Positions 1 to 9,699 of a stretch of 52,115 nucleotides of DNA are shown one piece after another. The first letter of the stretch is position 1; the number at the start of each line of letters is the position of its first letter. This DNA comes from Streptomyces regalis. Its GTDB lineage: Bacteria > Actinomycetota > Actinomycetes > Streptomycetales > Streptomycetaceae. The notes below the pieces were generated by a model that saw nothing but the letters and a program-made list of their open reading frames with translations, was not told the origin of the DNA and did no database searches. The stretch is taken from contig NZ_LLZG01000372.1 of the NCBI RefSeq assembly GCF_001509475.1, positions 1-52,115 on the forward strand, written 5' to 3'. Position numbers and translations under genes: made by a program.

Positions 1-431
1 CCGATTGCCGTGGGCAGTGGCTTCCGAGCCCCGGCTCGCCGCTGTCGCTCGGTCGGCGTGGACATGGGTGCCCGTGTCCCGGCCGGGCGCTGAAGGCCGA
101 CTGCCGTGGTCAAGTGCTCCCGCCCCTCGGGCGCACGCCGACAACCGACGGCCGTGCTCAAGTGCTCCCGCGCCCCGCGGTGCCGTCGCTCGGCCGGTGT
201 GGATATAGGCGCTCGTGGCCCGGCCGGGCGCTGAGGAGCGACTGCCGTGGACGTGAGCGCCCGTGCCCCGGCCGCGAGGCGAAGACCGGTCGCCGTGGTC
301 AACGGCTCCCGTGCCCCAGTCGCACGTCGAAGACCGGCGGCCGTGGGCAGGGGCTCCCGCGCCCCGGTCCCTCTCCAGGACTCGCGTGTGTTCAAGCGGC
401 TCGGTGGCCGGTGGTGGTCGGGCAGGCGCAT
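1..431 (-). CDS. Possible 5' end of exporter permease gene with 16-aa repeats (partial)
   Basis: On the minus strand an ATG at 429-431 lies one base after the stop codon of the ABC ATPase gene. The frame stays open for about 143 codons to the window edge. The deduced product is Arg/Ala/Pro-rich and consists largely of 16-residue repeats (units such as GAREPLPTAAGLRRAT) encoded by the 48-bp DNA repeat. Family knowledge predicts an FtsX/MacB-type permease after a LolD-like ATPase, but no membrane segment appears in the visible part. Either this is a repeat-rich N-terminal extension or the tract is non-coding and the permease begins outside the window. The start position and tight spacing favour coding; the repeat content leaves it open. 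Confidence 0.35.
   Translation of the reverse strand, partial: MRLPDHHRPPSRLNTRESWRGTGAREPLPTAAGLRRATGAREPLTTATGLRLAAGARALTSTAVAPQRPAGPRAPISTPAERRHRGAREHLSTAVGCRRAPEGREHLTTAVGLQRPAGTRAPMSTPTERQRRAGARKPLPTAI
8..380. repeat. Degenerate 48-bp tandem repeat tract
   Basis: About eight imperfect copies of a 47-48 bp unit lie head to tail. Most units start GCCGTGG, followed by a variant of TCAAGTGCTCCCG and a stretch close to GCGCCCCGG. The period is a multiple of three, so all frames stay open across the tract, and any protein read from it would contain 16-residue repeats. GC at third positions does not clearly favour one frame. The tract lies just downstream of the ABC ATPase gene, where a partner permease would be expected. 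Confidence 0.75.
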
Positions 432-432
432 T

Positions 433-1293
433 TCAGTCCTTGAGTTCCAGCACGCCCGATATCCCCGCCCGGCGCGGCGGTGTGCCGCTGTCCAGTTCGG
501 CGTCGTCGGCGATGCGGCCGTCGAAGAAGCTGATCACGCGGTCCGCTGCGCTCGCCAGCCTGGCGTCATGCGTGACCAGCACGATCGTCTGGCCGCGCTG
601 GTGGAAGCGGGACAGCAGCCGCATGACCTCGCGGGTGCCCTTGCTGTCCAGGCTGCCGGCGGGTTCGTCGGCAAGGAGCAGCGGGGGACGGTTGACCAGG
701 GCCCGGGCCAGTGCGACGCGCTGTTGTTCACCGCCGGACAGTTCGCCCGGCATGCTCCGCTCCTTGCCCGCCAGGCCCAGCTCGCCCAGCAGCTCCGCCC
801 GCTCGGTGCGGGCCCGCTTCGGCGGTACGCCGGCCAGCAGCGCGGGCAGCTCGACGTTGTCGGCGACGGACAGGTCGGAGACCAGGTTGAAGAACTGGAA
901 GACGATCCCGAGGCGCTTCCTGCGCTCCACCGCCCAGCGGGCCTCGCTCCACGCGTCGGCGCACTCGCCGTCCAGCCAGATGCTGCCGCTGTCCGGCCGC
1001 TGCAGTCCGCCGAGCAGATGCAGCAAGGTCGACTTACCGGCACCGGACGGACCGGTGACGGCCACGAACTCGCCCTGCCGGACGGCAAGATCCACCCCCC
1101 GCACGGCATGCGCCGGAGCGCCCTCGCCGTGATGCGTCTTGACCAGGCCCTCGGCGCGCAGCAGGGGACTCTCGGCGGGCGTCAGCCGGGGACTCTCGGT
1201 GCCCGGCGCAGGTCCCTCGGTGTGCGGTGCGGGGCTTTCGGTGCGCGGCGCAGAAGTGTCCGCGCGCAGCGCAGGAGTGGAATCGTCGCTCAC
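433..1293 (-). CDS. ABC transporter ATP-binding protein (LolD/MacB-like)
   Basis: This is the ATPase subunit of an exporter-type ABC system. It has Walker A GPSGAGKST, a Q-loop in FQFFNLV, signature LSGGEQQRVALARA, Walker B LLLADEPAGSLD and switch histidine VTHD, in the order typical of LolD/MacB ATPases. The GTG start at 1291-1293 overlaps the stop codon of the upstream PadR gene (GTGA), so translation is probably coupled. The first 45 or so residues are an extra Pro/Thr/Glu-rich stretch with short repeats (SAPRTESPAPHTEGPAPGTE) that the family normally lacks. PadR control and exporter class suggest drug or lipophile efflux; the substrate is unknown. Confidence 0.9.
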   Translation of the reverse strand: MSDDSTPALRADTSAPRTESPAPHTEGPAPGTESPRLTPAESPLLRAEGLVKTHHGEGAPAHAVRGVDLAVRQGEFVAVTGPSGAGKSTLLHLLGGLQRPDSGSIWLDGECADAWSEARWAVERRKRLGIVFQFFNLVSDLSVADNVELPALLAGVPPKRARTERAELLGELGLAGKERSMPGELSGGEQQRVALARALVNRPPLLLADEPAGSLDSKGTREVMRLLSRFHQRGQTIVLVTHDARLASAADRVISFFDGRIADDAELDSGTPPRRAGISGVLELKD

Positions 1294-1805
1294 TCCAGCT
1301 CCTCCAGCTCTTCCTGGCACCGCTCCAGCCAGTCGAGGTCGGCCTGCAGATGCAGCATCGCGCCCTCGATCAGCAGATGGGCTATGCGGTTGTCCCGGTC
1401 TTCGGCGGCGGCCAGCTTCGACAGTTGACGCATGGTGTTCAGATACTGGCGCCGTTGTTTGTTGATGAGGGCGATCTGGTCGGCGAGACCGGTCTGCGGG
1501 GCGAGGGCCAGCTTCATGAAGAACTCGTCCCGTACCCGAGGCTCGTCCTCGGGCTCCTCGAACCAGGCGCGCAGCGCCTCACGCCCGGCGTCGGTGAGGT
1601 GGTAGACCTTTTTGTTGGGCCGGCTCGACTGCTCGACGTCCTCGCCCTCGATCAGTCCCGACTTCTCGAGGCGGCCGAGGGTCACATAGACCTGGCCGAC
1701 ATTCGGCTGAGGGTACGCGGAGCCCAGCATCTGCTCAAGGTCCTGCTTCAGCTCGTAACCGTGCGCCGGGCCGCGCGCCAGCAGGGCCAGGAGGGGCAGC
1801 CGCAC
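1290..1805 (-). CDS. PadR-family transcriptional regulator
   Basis: The 171-residue protein has an N-terminal winged helix with the PadR hallmark HGYELKQDLEQMLG near residue 15 and the wing region VYVTLGRLEKSGLI. A long helical C-terminal dimerisation domain ends in an acidic EELEELE tail. It starts with GTG at 1803-1805 behind GGAGGAGAG. It is the first gene of a minus-strand operon with the ABC ATPase and is divergent from the solute-binding protein gene at 1932. PadR proteins typically repress their own exporter operon; the palindrome at 1861-1873 in the divergent spacer is the likely operator. Confidence 0.92.
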   Translation of the reverse strand: MRLPLLALLARGPAHGYELKQDLEQMLGSAYPQPNVGQVYVTLGRLEKSGLIEGEDVEQSSRPNKKVYHLTDAGREALRAWFEEPEDEPRVRDEFFMKLALAPQTGLADQIALINKQRRQYLNTMRQLSKLAAAEDRDNRIAHLLIEGAMLHLQADLDWLERCQEELEELE

Positions 1806-1860
1806 TCGTGCTCTCCTCCTCGCATCCTGGTTATTGTGCTGCGAGGCCTAGTATCGCGCA

Positions 1861-1873
1861 TACCTAACAGGTA
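1861..1873. promoter_or_regulatory. Candidate PadR operator (TACCT-AAC-AGGTA)
   Basis: TACCT and AGGTA form a perfect inverted repeat around AAC in the spacer between divergent padR (start 1805) and the solute-binding protein gene (start 1932). The half-site TACCTAAC recurs at 3324-3331 ahead of the alpha-glucosidase gene. Assignment to PadR rests on position and symmetry only. Confidence 0.5.
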
Positions 1874-1931
1874 TACATGGCCTCTGTCCCCGGGCGAAGG
1901 TGCCCGGTGCCAGGTGTACAGGGAGGAACCT

Positions 1932-3203
1932 ATGCGGTGGATCCACGCCGCCGGTAGGGGCCTTCTCGTCCTCGTTGTGATCCTGACCGGCTACGTGGCC
2001 GCCGGCGCCCGTGCCGACGAGGGCACCGCGGGCGGCCGGGGACCCCTGACCCTCGCCACCGCCGGTGACCTCACCGGCTATCTCGGCTCCGTCCTGGACG
2101 GCTGGAACCGCACCCACCCCGGCGAGAAGGTCACCCTCGTCGAGCTGCCCGACTCCGCCGACGAGACACACGCGCAGATGACCACCGACCTGCGCGCCGG
2201 CGACCGCAGCCGCTTCGACATCCTCAACATCGACGTCAGCTGGACCTCGGAGTTCGCGGCGCAGGGCTGGATCCGCCCGCAGGCGCGCGAGCGCTTCCCG
2301 CTGGACACCTTCCTGCCACCGGTCGTGGACACGGCAACCTACGACGGGCAGTTGTACGCGGTCCCGTACGTCACCAACGCCGGCCTGCTCCTCTACCGCA
2401 AGGACATCCTCGCCAAGGAGGGCCTGGACCCACCGCGCACCTGGTCCGAACTGGAACGGGCCGCGAAGACCGTCGCGCCGAAGTACGGCCTCGACGGCTA
2501 CGCGGGCCAGTTCCTGCCGTACGAGGGCCTCACCGTCAATGCCGCCGAGGCCGTCTACTCGGCGGGCGGCTCGATCCTCGGCGACGAGGGCGAGCGCGTC
2601 ACGGTGAACTCGACGGCCGCCCGCGAAGGCATCGGCTTCCTCGCCCGTGGCGTACGCGAGGGCTGGATCCCGAAACGGGCGCTGACGTACAAGGAGGAGG
2701 AGTCCAAGCAGGCCTTCCAGGACGGACGCCTGCTCTTCCTCCGTAACTGGCCGTACGCCTATGTCGGCGCCTCGGCCAAGGGCTCGCCGGTCGCCGGGAA
2801 GATCGGCGCCGTGCCGCTGCCGGGTCCGGACGGGCCGGGGACGAGCGTCCTGGGCGGCTCCAACCTCGCCGTCAGCGCGCACGCCCGGCACCCTGACTCG
2901 GCCGCCCGTCTGATCGCGTACCTGACCAGCGAGCGCGTCCAGCGCCAGGTCCTCACCCGTGGCGCGCTGCCGCCCGTACGGGCCGACCTGTATGAGGATC
3001 CCGAGCTGGTGCGGGAGTTCCCGTATCTGCCGACCCTGCGCGAGAGCGTGCTCACGGCCGCGCCGCGCCCCAAGAGCCCGCGCTACGACCAGGTGAGCCT
3101 GGTGGTGCAGGCGGTCGTGCACGACGCGCTGACCGGGCGCGAGACGCCTGCGGCAGCTGTGCGGCGACTGGCGAGAGAGCTCGCCGCCATCTCCTCCCGC
3201 TAG
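1932..3203 (+). CDS. Extracellular sugar-binding protein (family 1 SBP)
   Basis: The 423-residue protein has an N-terminal signal peptide: Arg-containing n-region, hydrophobic LLVLVVILTGYVAAG, cleavage after ARA. There is no lipobox cysteine, so it should be secreted rather than anchored. The mature part looks like a family 1 solute-binding protein (ELPDSADETHAQMTTDL, VPYVTNAGLLLYRKDIL, GGSNLAVSAHARHPDSAARL). The chosen ATG at 1932 follows GGGAGG; the reading frame extends upstream, but only over non-coding sequence. It leads a plus-strand cluster with a GH13 enzyme and a second complete ABC importer, so it probably binds an oligosaccharide. No ATPase gene is present; Streptomyces sugar importers commonly share the ATPase MsiK, encoded elsewhere. 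Confidence 0.9.
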   Translation: MRWIHAAGRGLLVLVVILTGYVAAGARADEGTAGGRGPLTLATAGDLTGYLGSVLDGWNRTHPGEKVTLVELPDSADETHAQMTTDLRAGDRSRFDILNIDVSWTSEFAAQGWIRPQARERFPLDTFLPPVVDTATYDGQLYAVPYVTNAGLLLYRKDILAKEGLDPPRTWSELERAAKTVAPKYGLDGYAGQFLPYEGLTVNAAEAVYSAGGSILGDEGERVTVNSTAAREGIGFLARGVREGWIPKRALTYKEEESKQAFQDGRLLFLRNWPYAYVGASAKGSPVAGKIGAVPLPGPDGPGTSVLGGSNLAVSAHARHPDSAARLIAYLTSERVQRQVLTRGALPPVRADLYEDPELVREFPYLPTLRESVLTAAPRPKSPRYDQVSLVVQAVVHDALTGRETPAAAVRRLARELAAISSR

Positions 3204-3219
3204 TTACTTGTTAAGTAAC
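3203..3219. promoter_or_regulatory. Inverted repeat GTTACTT-GTT-AAGTAAC
   Basis: A perfect 7-bp inverted repeat with a 3-base centre begins at the last base of the solute-binding protein stop codon, 120 bp upstream of the alpha-glucosidase gene. Low GC and high symmetry in GC-rich DNA suggest a repressor site or a short terminator. There is no T-run. It resembles, but is not identical to, the TACCT-AAC-AGGTA palindrome at 1861. Confidence 0.4.
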
Positions 3220-3338
3220 GCCGAGGTCTCTTCTGTGGGCTCTCTGGGCTGAAATAAGCGGATATAAAGGGCTGACTGTTCGGTAGCTTGCGTTCAGTTC
3301 ATTGACACCCTCCTGAAACAGATACCTAACATGCATGC

Positions 3339-5243
<1,905 letters not shown>

Positions 5244-5310
5244 CGTTCCGATCCTCCTCTTCGGCGCCTCCTGATCCTCCGTCAGTTCCCCACCCCTCGA
5301 AGGGACATCA

Positions 5311-6645
5311 ATGATGATGCGACGACGTACGACCCTGCTCACCGGCTGCACCGCCCTCGTCCTGGCACTCGGCGCGACCGCCTGCGGCGGCGGGCCCGTC
5401 TCCGCGGGCGGCGGTGACAAGGCGCTCAGCGGCCAGACGGTCACCGTGGCCGGTGTCTGGTCCGGCACCGAGCAGAAGAACTTCCAGAAGGTGCTGGACG
5501 CGTTCACCGAGAAGACCGGCGCCAAGACCCAGTTCGTCTCCACCGGGGACAACGTCTCCACCGTCGTCGGCAGCAAGATCGAGGGCGGCAACGCCCCCGA
5601 CGTGGTGATGGTCCCGCAGGTCGGCGTGCTCCAGCAGTTCGCGAAGAACGACTGGCTCAAGCCGCTGTCCAAGACCACCCAGGAGTCCGTGGACACCAAC
5701 TTCGCACCCGTGTGGAAGGACTACGGCAGCGTCGACGGCACCCTCTACGGCCTCTACTTCAAGGCAGCCCACAAGTCGACCGTCTGGTACAGCCCCGACG
5801 CCCTCGCCCAGGCGGGTGTCGAGCCGCCGAAGTCGTACGACGACCTGCTCAAGGCCGGCCACACCGTCTCCGACTCCGGGCTCGCCGCCTTCTCGGTCGC
5901 CGGGCAGGACGGCTGGACGCTGACCGACTGGTTCGAGAACGTCTACCTCTCCCAGGCCGGACCCGAGAAGTACGACGCCCTCGCCGCGCACAAGCTGAAG
6001 TGGACCGACGACTCCGTGGTCGAGGCGCTCTCCACCCTCGGCAAGCTGTTCAAGGACAAGCAGCTGATCGCGGGCGGTCAGAAGGGGGCCCTCAACACCG
6101 ACTTCCCTGGCTCGGTGGAGAAGGTGTTCGGGCCCAAGCCCGAGGCGGGCATGGTCTACGAGGGTGACTTCGTCGCAGGCGTCGCCAAGGACCAGTTCGG
6201 GAAGGCGATCGGCAAGGACGCGAACTTCTTCCCGTTCCCGGCGGTCGGCGCCGGCAAGGCGCCGGTGGTCAGTGGCGGTGACGCGGCCGTCGTGCTGAAG
6301 GACGGCAAGAACCAGAAGGCCGGCATGGCCCTGCTGGACTACCTGGCGACGCCGGAGGCCGCGGCGGTGTGGGCGGAGGCGGGCGGCTTCCTGTCCCCGA
6401 ACAAGAACGTCGACCTCGCGTCGTACGGCGACGACGTCACCCGCGCGACCGCCAAGTCCCTTGTCGCGGCCGGCGATTCGGTCCGCTTCGACATGTCCGA
6501 CCAGGCGCCGGCTGCCTTCGGCGGCACCAAGGGCGCGGGCGAGTGGAAGCTCCTGCAGGACTTCCTGCGCGACCCGTCGGACCCGACGGCGACCGCGGCG
6601 AAGCTGGAGGCCGCGGCGGCCAAGGCTTACCAGGGCCAGGGCTGA
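5311..6645 (+). CDS. Sugar ABC transporter substrate-binding lipoprotein
   Basis: The 444-residue precursor has a lipoprotein signal: Arg-rich start MMMRRRTTLLTG, hydrophobic LALVLALG-type core and a lipobox-like GATAC ending at Cys, followed by a Gly/Ser linker. Family 1 binding-protein features follow (VAGVWSGTEQKNFQKVLDAF, GGNAPDVVMVPQVGVLQQFA, GGDAAVVLKDGKNQKAGMAL). It lies 67 bp after the alpha-glucosidase gene and 6 bp before permease 1, so it belongs to the importer encoded by the next two genes. The ligand is probably an alpha-glucoside, by context. It is unrelated in detail to the SBP at 1932, so the cluster has two binding proteins. Confidence 0.93.
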   Translation: MMMRRRTTLLTGCTALVLALGATACGGGPVSAGGGDKALSGQTVTVAGVWSGTEQKNFQKVLDAFTEKTGAKTQFVSTGDNVSTVVGSKIEGGNAPDVVMVPQVGVLQQFAKNDWLKPLSKTTQESVDTNFAPVWKDYGSVDGTLYGLYFKAAHKSTVWYSPDALAQAGVEPPKSYDDLLKAGHTVSDSGLAAFSVAGQDGWTLTDWFENVYLSQAGPEKYDALAAHKLKWTDDSVVEALSTLGKLFKDKQLIAGGQKGALNTDFPGSVEKVFGPKPEAGMVYEGDFVAGVAKDQFGKAIGKDANFFPFPAVGAGKAPVVSGGDAAVVLKDGKNQKAGMALLDYLATPEAAAVWAEAGGFLSPNKNVDLASYGDDVTRATAKSLVAAGDSVRFDMSDQAPAAFGGTKGAGEWKLLQDFLRDPSDPTATAAKLEAAAAKAYQGQG

Positions 6646-6651
6646 CCGGTC

Positions 6652-8016
6652 ATGACCGCAACACTCGTGAAAGAGCCGAGCCGGACGCCCTCCGCGGGCG
6701 CCGGCAAGGCACGCAACCGGCGCACCCGGCGGCGCGGACGGATCATCGCCCTGCTCTTCGTCTTCCCCGCACTGCTCCTGCTGGGTGCCCTGGTCGTCTA
6801 CCCGGTCCTCTTCTCCGTCGGACGCAGCTTCTTCGACGCCTCCGGCACCCGTTTCGTGGGCGGCGAGAACTACGCCGAGATGTTCCGCGACCCGGCCACC
6901 ATCAAGGCCATCCGCAACACCACGATCTGGGTCGTCGTGGCCCCGGCCCTGCTCACGGGCCTCGGCCTGATCCTGGCCGTGCTGGTGGAGAAGGTCCGCT
7001 GGGCGACCGCGTTCAAGCTGCTGCTGTTCATGCCGATGGCCGTGTCCTTCCTCGCCGCCGGCATCATCTTCCGGCTCGCGTACGACGAGGACCCGGACAA
7101 GGGCGTGCTGAACGCCGCCGCCGTGTCCATGCACGACGCCTTCCAGGGCACCTCGACCTATCCGACGGCCCGGGCGCGCGACGGGCAGGGGCTGACGAAG
7201 GGCACCGACGGCTCGTACCGCACGAACGCGAGCGTCTCGCCGGGTGACGCGGTGACGCTGGGCCTCGTCGGTGTGCTGCCCGACGACCTGCCCGGGGGTA
7301 CCGAGTCGGCGTATGCGGCAGCGGGGCAGAAGGCGAGCCCCGGGGAGCTGCGCGGCGTCGTGTACCTCGACTTCACGCCCGGTGGGGGAGGGCAGCAGGG
7401 CAAGGTCGACCGGCGGGAGAACGGGCTGCCGGAGATGAAGGTCGAGGCGGTGCAGGCCGGGAAGGCGGTCGCCTCGACGACCACGGCGTCCGACGGCTCC
7501 TTCCGCTTCGAGGGGCTGGACGAGGGCTCGTACACGGTGAAACTGCCGGCCTCGAACTTCGCCGCTCCCTACGAGGGCATCTCCTGGCTCGGGCCGACCC
7601 TCGTCACGCCGGCGATCATCGGGGCGTACCTGTGGATCTGGACCGGGTTCGCGATGGTCCTGATCGGCGCGGGCCTCTCGACCCTCCCGCGGGACGCGCT
7701 GGAGGCGGCGCGGATGGACGGCGCGAACGAGTGGCAGATCTTCCGGCGGATCACGGTGCCGCTGCTGGCGCCGGTGCTGACGGTGGTCTTCGTGACCCTC
7801 GTGATCAACGTGATGAAGGTCTTCGACCTCGTCTACATCATCGCGCCCGGGCCGGTGCAGGAGGACGCGACCGTGCTCGCGACGCAGATGTGGCTGGTGT
7901 CGTTCGGCGGCGGCAACAACCAGGGGCTCGGCAGCGCGCTCGGCGTCCTGCTTCTGCTGCTGGTCATCCCGGCCATGGTCTTCAACGTCCGCCGTTTCCG
8001 AGGGAGTCAGCGATGA
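6652..8016 (+). CDS. Sugar ABC transporter permease with inserted Cna-B-like domain
   Basis: This is an MalF-type permease of 454 residues; about 300 is usual. N-terminal membrane helices (IIALLFVFPALLLLGALVVY) and two more precede residue 143. A soluble segment of about 160 residues (144-305) is inserted, including a Cna-B/carboxypeptidase-regulatory-like part with GVVYLDFTPGG, NGLPEMKVEAV and TTTASDGSFRFEGLDEGSY. Membrane helices then resume, with the EAA loop EAARMDGANEWQIFRRITVP near residue 347 that contacts the ATPase. Topology places the insert outside the membrane, comparable to the extra P2 loop of MalF but with an Ig-like fold. The gene overlaps the next permease by ATGA. Confidence 0.92.
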   Translation: MTATLVKEPSRTPSAGAGKARNRRTRRRGRIIALLFVFPALLLLGALVVYPVLFSVGRSFFDASGTRFVGGENYAEMFRDPATIKAIRNTTIWVVVAPALLTGLGLILAVLVEKVRWATAFKLLLFMPMAVSFLAAGIIFRLAYDEDPDKGVLNAAAVSMHDAFQGTSTYPTARARDGQGLTKGTDGSYRTNASVSPGDAVTLGLVGVLPDDLPGGTESAYAAAGQKASPGELRGVVYLDFTPGGGGQQGKVDRRENGLPEMKVEAVQAGKAVASTTTASDGSFRFEGLDEGSYTVKLPASNFAAPYEGISWLGPTLVTPAIIGAYLWIWTGFAMVLIGAGLSTLPRDALEAARMDGANEWQIFRRITVPLLAPVLTVVFVTLVINVMKVFDLVYIIAPGPVQEDATVLATQMWLVSFGGGNNQGLGSALGVLLLLLVIPAMVFNVRRFRGSQR

Positions 8017-8852
8017 ACGCGGTCAGGCGCGGGCTGGGTAACGGGGTCGTCCAGGCGCTTCTCGTGGTGGTCGGGCTGGTGTGGCTGACACCGCTCGCCG
8101 GGTTGTTCCTGTCGTCCCTGCGGTCCGCCGAGGAAACGGCCGAGGGCGGCTGGTGGACGGTGTTCACCAGTCCCGGCCAGCTGTCCTTCGACAACTACTC
8201 GGCGATGCTGGGGAACGCCGGGATCACCCAGGCCTTCTGGAACACCGTGCTGATCTCGGTGCCGGCGACCCTGCTGGTGGTCGTCCTCGCGGCACTCGCC
8301 GGGTACGCCTTCGCGTGGCTGGACTTCCCCGGGCGCGAGGCGATCTTCCTCGTCGTGGTGGCGCTGCTCGTCGTGCCCGTGCAGATCGGACTTCTCCCGG
8401 TCGCCAAACTCTTCGGCCAGCTGGGGCTGTTCGGCACGATTCCCGGCGTCGTCCTCTTCCACGTGGCGTACGGGCTGCCGTTCGCGGTGTTCCTGCTGCG
8501 GAACTACTTCGCGGAGATGCCGAAGGAGATGCTGGAGGCGGCGCGGATGGACGGTGGGAGCGAGTGGCGGATCTTCACGCGGCTGGTGCTTCCGGTGGGG
8601 CGTCCGGCGATCGCCTCGCTGGCCATCTTCCAGTTCCTGTGGGTGTGGAACGACATGCTGGTGGCGTTGCTGTTCGCCGACAGTGCGTCGCAGCCGCTGA
8701 CGGTTGAACTCCAGTCACAGATACGGCAGTTCGGCAGCAACATCGATGTGCTGGCGCCGGGGGCGTTCGTGTCGCTGGTGGTGCCGGTGGTCGTGTTCTT
8801 CGCGTTCCAGCGGCACTTCGTGCAGGGGGTGATGGCCGGTTCGGTGAAGTGA
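8013..8852 (+). CDS. Sugar ABC transporter permease (MalG type)
   Basis: The 279-residue protein has about six membrane helices and the MalG-family EAA loop EAARMDGGSEWRIFTRLVLP, and ends with the typical QRHFVQGVMAGSVK tail. ATG at 8013 overlaps the preceding permease stop (ATGA). With the 5311 lipoprotein and the 6652 permease it forms an importer lacking only its ATPase. It is the last gene of the cluster, followed by a bidirectional hairpin facing the convergent pgl operon. Confidence 0.95.
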   Translation: MNAVRRGLGNGVVQALLVVVGLVWLTPLAGLFLSSLRSAEETAEGGWWTVFTSPGQLSFDNYSAMLGNAGITQAFWNTVLISVPATLLVVVLAALAGYAFAWLDFPGREAIFLVVVALLVVPVQIGLLPVAKLFGQLGLFGTIPGVVLFHVAYGLPFAVFLLRNYFAEMPKEMLEAARMDGGSEWRIFTRLVLPVGRPAIASLAIFQFLWVWNDMLVALLFADSASQPLTVELQSQIRQFGSNIDVLAPGAFVSLVVPVVVFFAFQRHFVQGVMAGSVK

Positions 8853-8875
8853 CGCAGGCCGGCAGCGCATGTGCT

Positions 8876-8910
8876 TCGGGCCCTCACTTCACTGGGAAGC
8901 GAGGGCCCGA
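8876..8910. terminator. Bidirectional terminator hairpin
   Basis: TCGGGCCCTC and GAGGGCCCGA form a perfect 10-bp stem with a 15-base loop between the convergent sugar-permease and pgl genes. No U-run, as is common in high-GC actinobacteria. Confidence 0.75.
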
Positions 8911-8916
8911 GCGCGT

Positions 8917-9699
8917 TCACGCAGACGCAGGCGGATACAGCGACCGCGGCAGTTGCGACGCCGCTGCCGAGTCCAGCAGCCAGAGCGTCCTGGCGCGCCC
9001 GTACGCACCGGCCGCCGGTGCCTGGATCTCCCCGGCACCGGACAGCGCGATCGCCGCAGCCTGCGCCTTGTCCTCACCCGCCGCCAGCAGCCACACCTCA
9101 CGTGCCGCCCGGATCGCCGGCAGCGTGAGGGTCACCCGGGTCGGCGGGGGCTTCGGAGCGCCGTGGACGCCGACGACCGTGCGCTCCGTCTCCCGTACCG
9201 CGGGGAGTTCAGGGAACAGGGAGGCGACGTGGGTGTCGGGGCCCACGCCCAGCATCAGGACGTCGAAGGTGGGGACCGCGCCGTGGTTCTCGGGGCCCGC
9301 CGCCCTCGCCAGTTCCTCCGCGTACGAGGCGGCCGCCGCCTCCACGTCCGTGCCGAACGGGCCGTCCGAGGCGGGCATGGCATGCACGCGCTTCGGATCC
9401 AGGGGCACCGCGTCCAGCAGAGCCTCGCGGGCCTGCGTGACGTTGCGCTCCGGGTCGCCCTCGGGGAGGAAGCGTTCGTCGCCCCACCACAGGTCCAGCC
9501 GGGGCCAGTCGATGGCGTCCCGGGCGGGGGCGGCCGCGAGGGCGGCCAGCAGGCCGTTGCCGTTGCGGCCGCCGGTGAGGACCACGGACGCCGAGCCCCG
9601 GGAGGCCTGCGCGTCCACGATCTTCGTGATCAGCCGGGCCGCCGCGGCCTGCGCCATCAGCTCCTTGTCGTGGTGCACGACCAGCTGCGGAGTGCTCAC
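8917..9699 (-). CDS. pgl: 6-phosphogluconolactonase
   Basis: This 260-residue enzyme hydrolyses 6-phosphogluconolactone to 6-phosphogluconate, the second oxidative step of the pentose phosphate pathway. Family features include VVLTGGRNGNGLLAAL, DLWWGDERFLPEGDPERN and FDVLMLGVGPDTHVASLFPE. The common GGxxP is here GGRNG, so the phosphate-binding loop is slightly unusual. The GTG start at 9697-9699 overlaps the opcA stop by 4 bp. It is the last gene of the tkt-tal-zwf-opcA-pgl operon. Confidence 0.95.
   Translation of the reverse strand: MSTPQLVVHHDKELMAQAAAARLITKIVDAQASRGSASVVLTGGRNGNGLLAALAAAPARDAIDWPRLDLWWGDERFLPEGDPERNVTQAREALLDAVPLDPKRVHAMPASDGPFGTDVEAAAASYAEELARAAGPENHGAVPTFDVLMLGVGPDTHVASLFPELPAVRETERTVVGVHGAPKPPPTRVTLTLPAIRAAREVWLLAAGEDKAQAAAIALSGAGEIQAPAAGAYGRARTLWLLDSAAASQLPRSLYPPASA

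Noticed and set aside
8..380. CRISPR array
   Set aside because: Repeats are contiguous and degenerate with no unique spacers and no cas genes.
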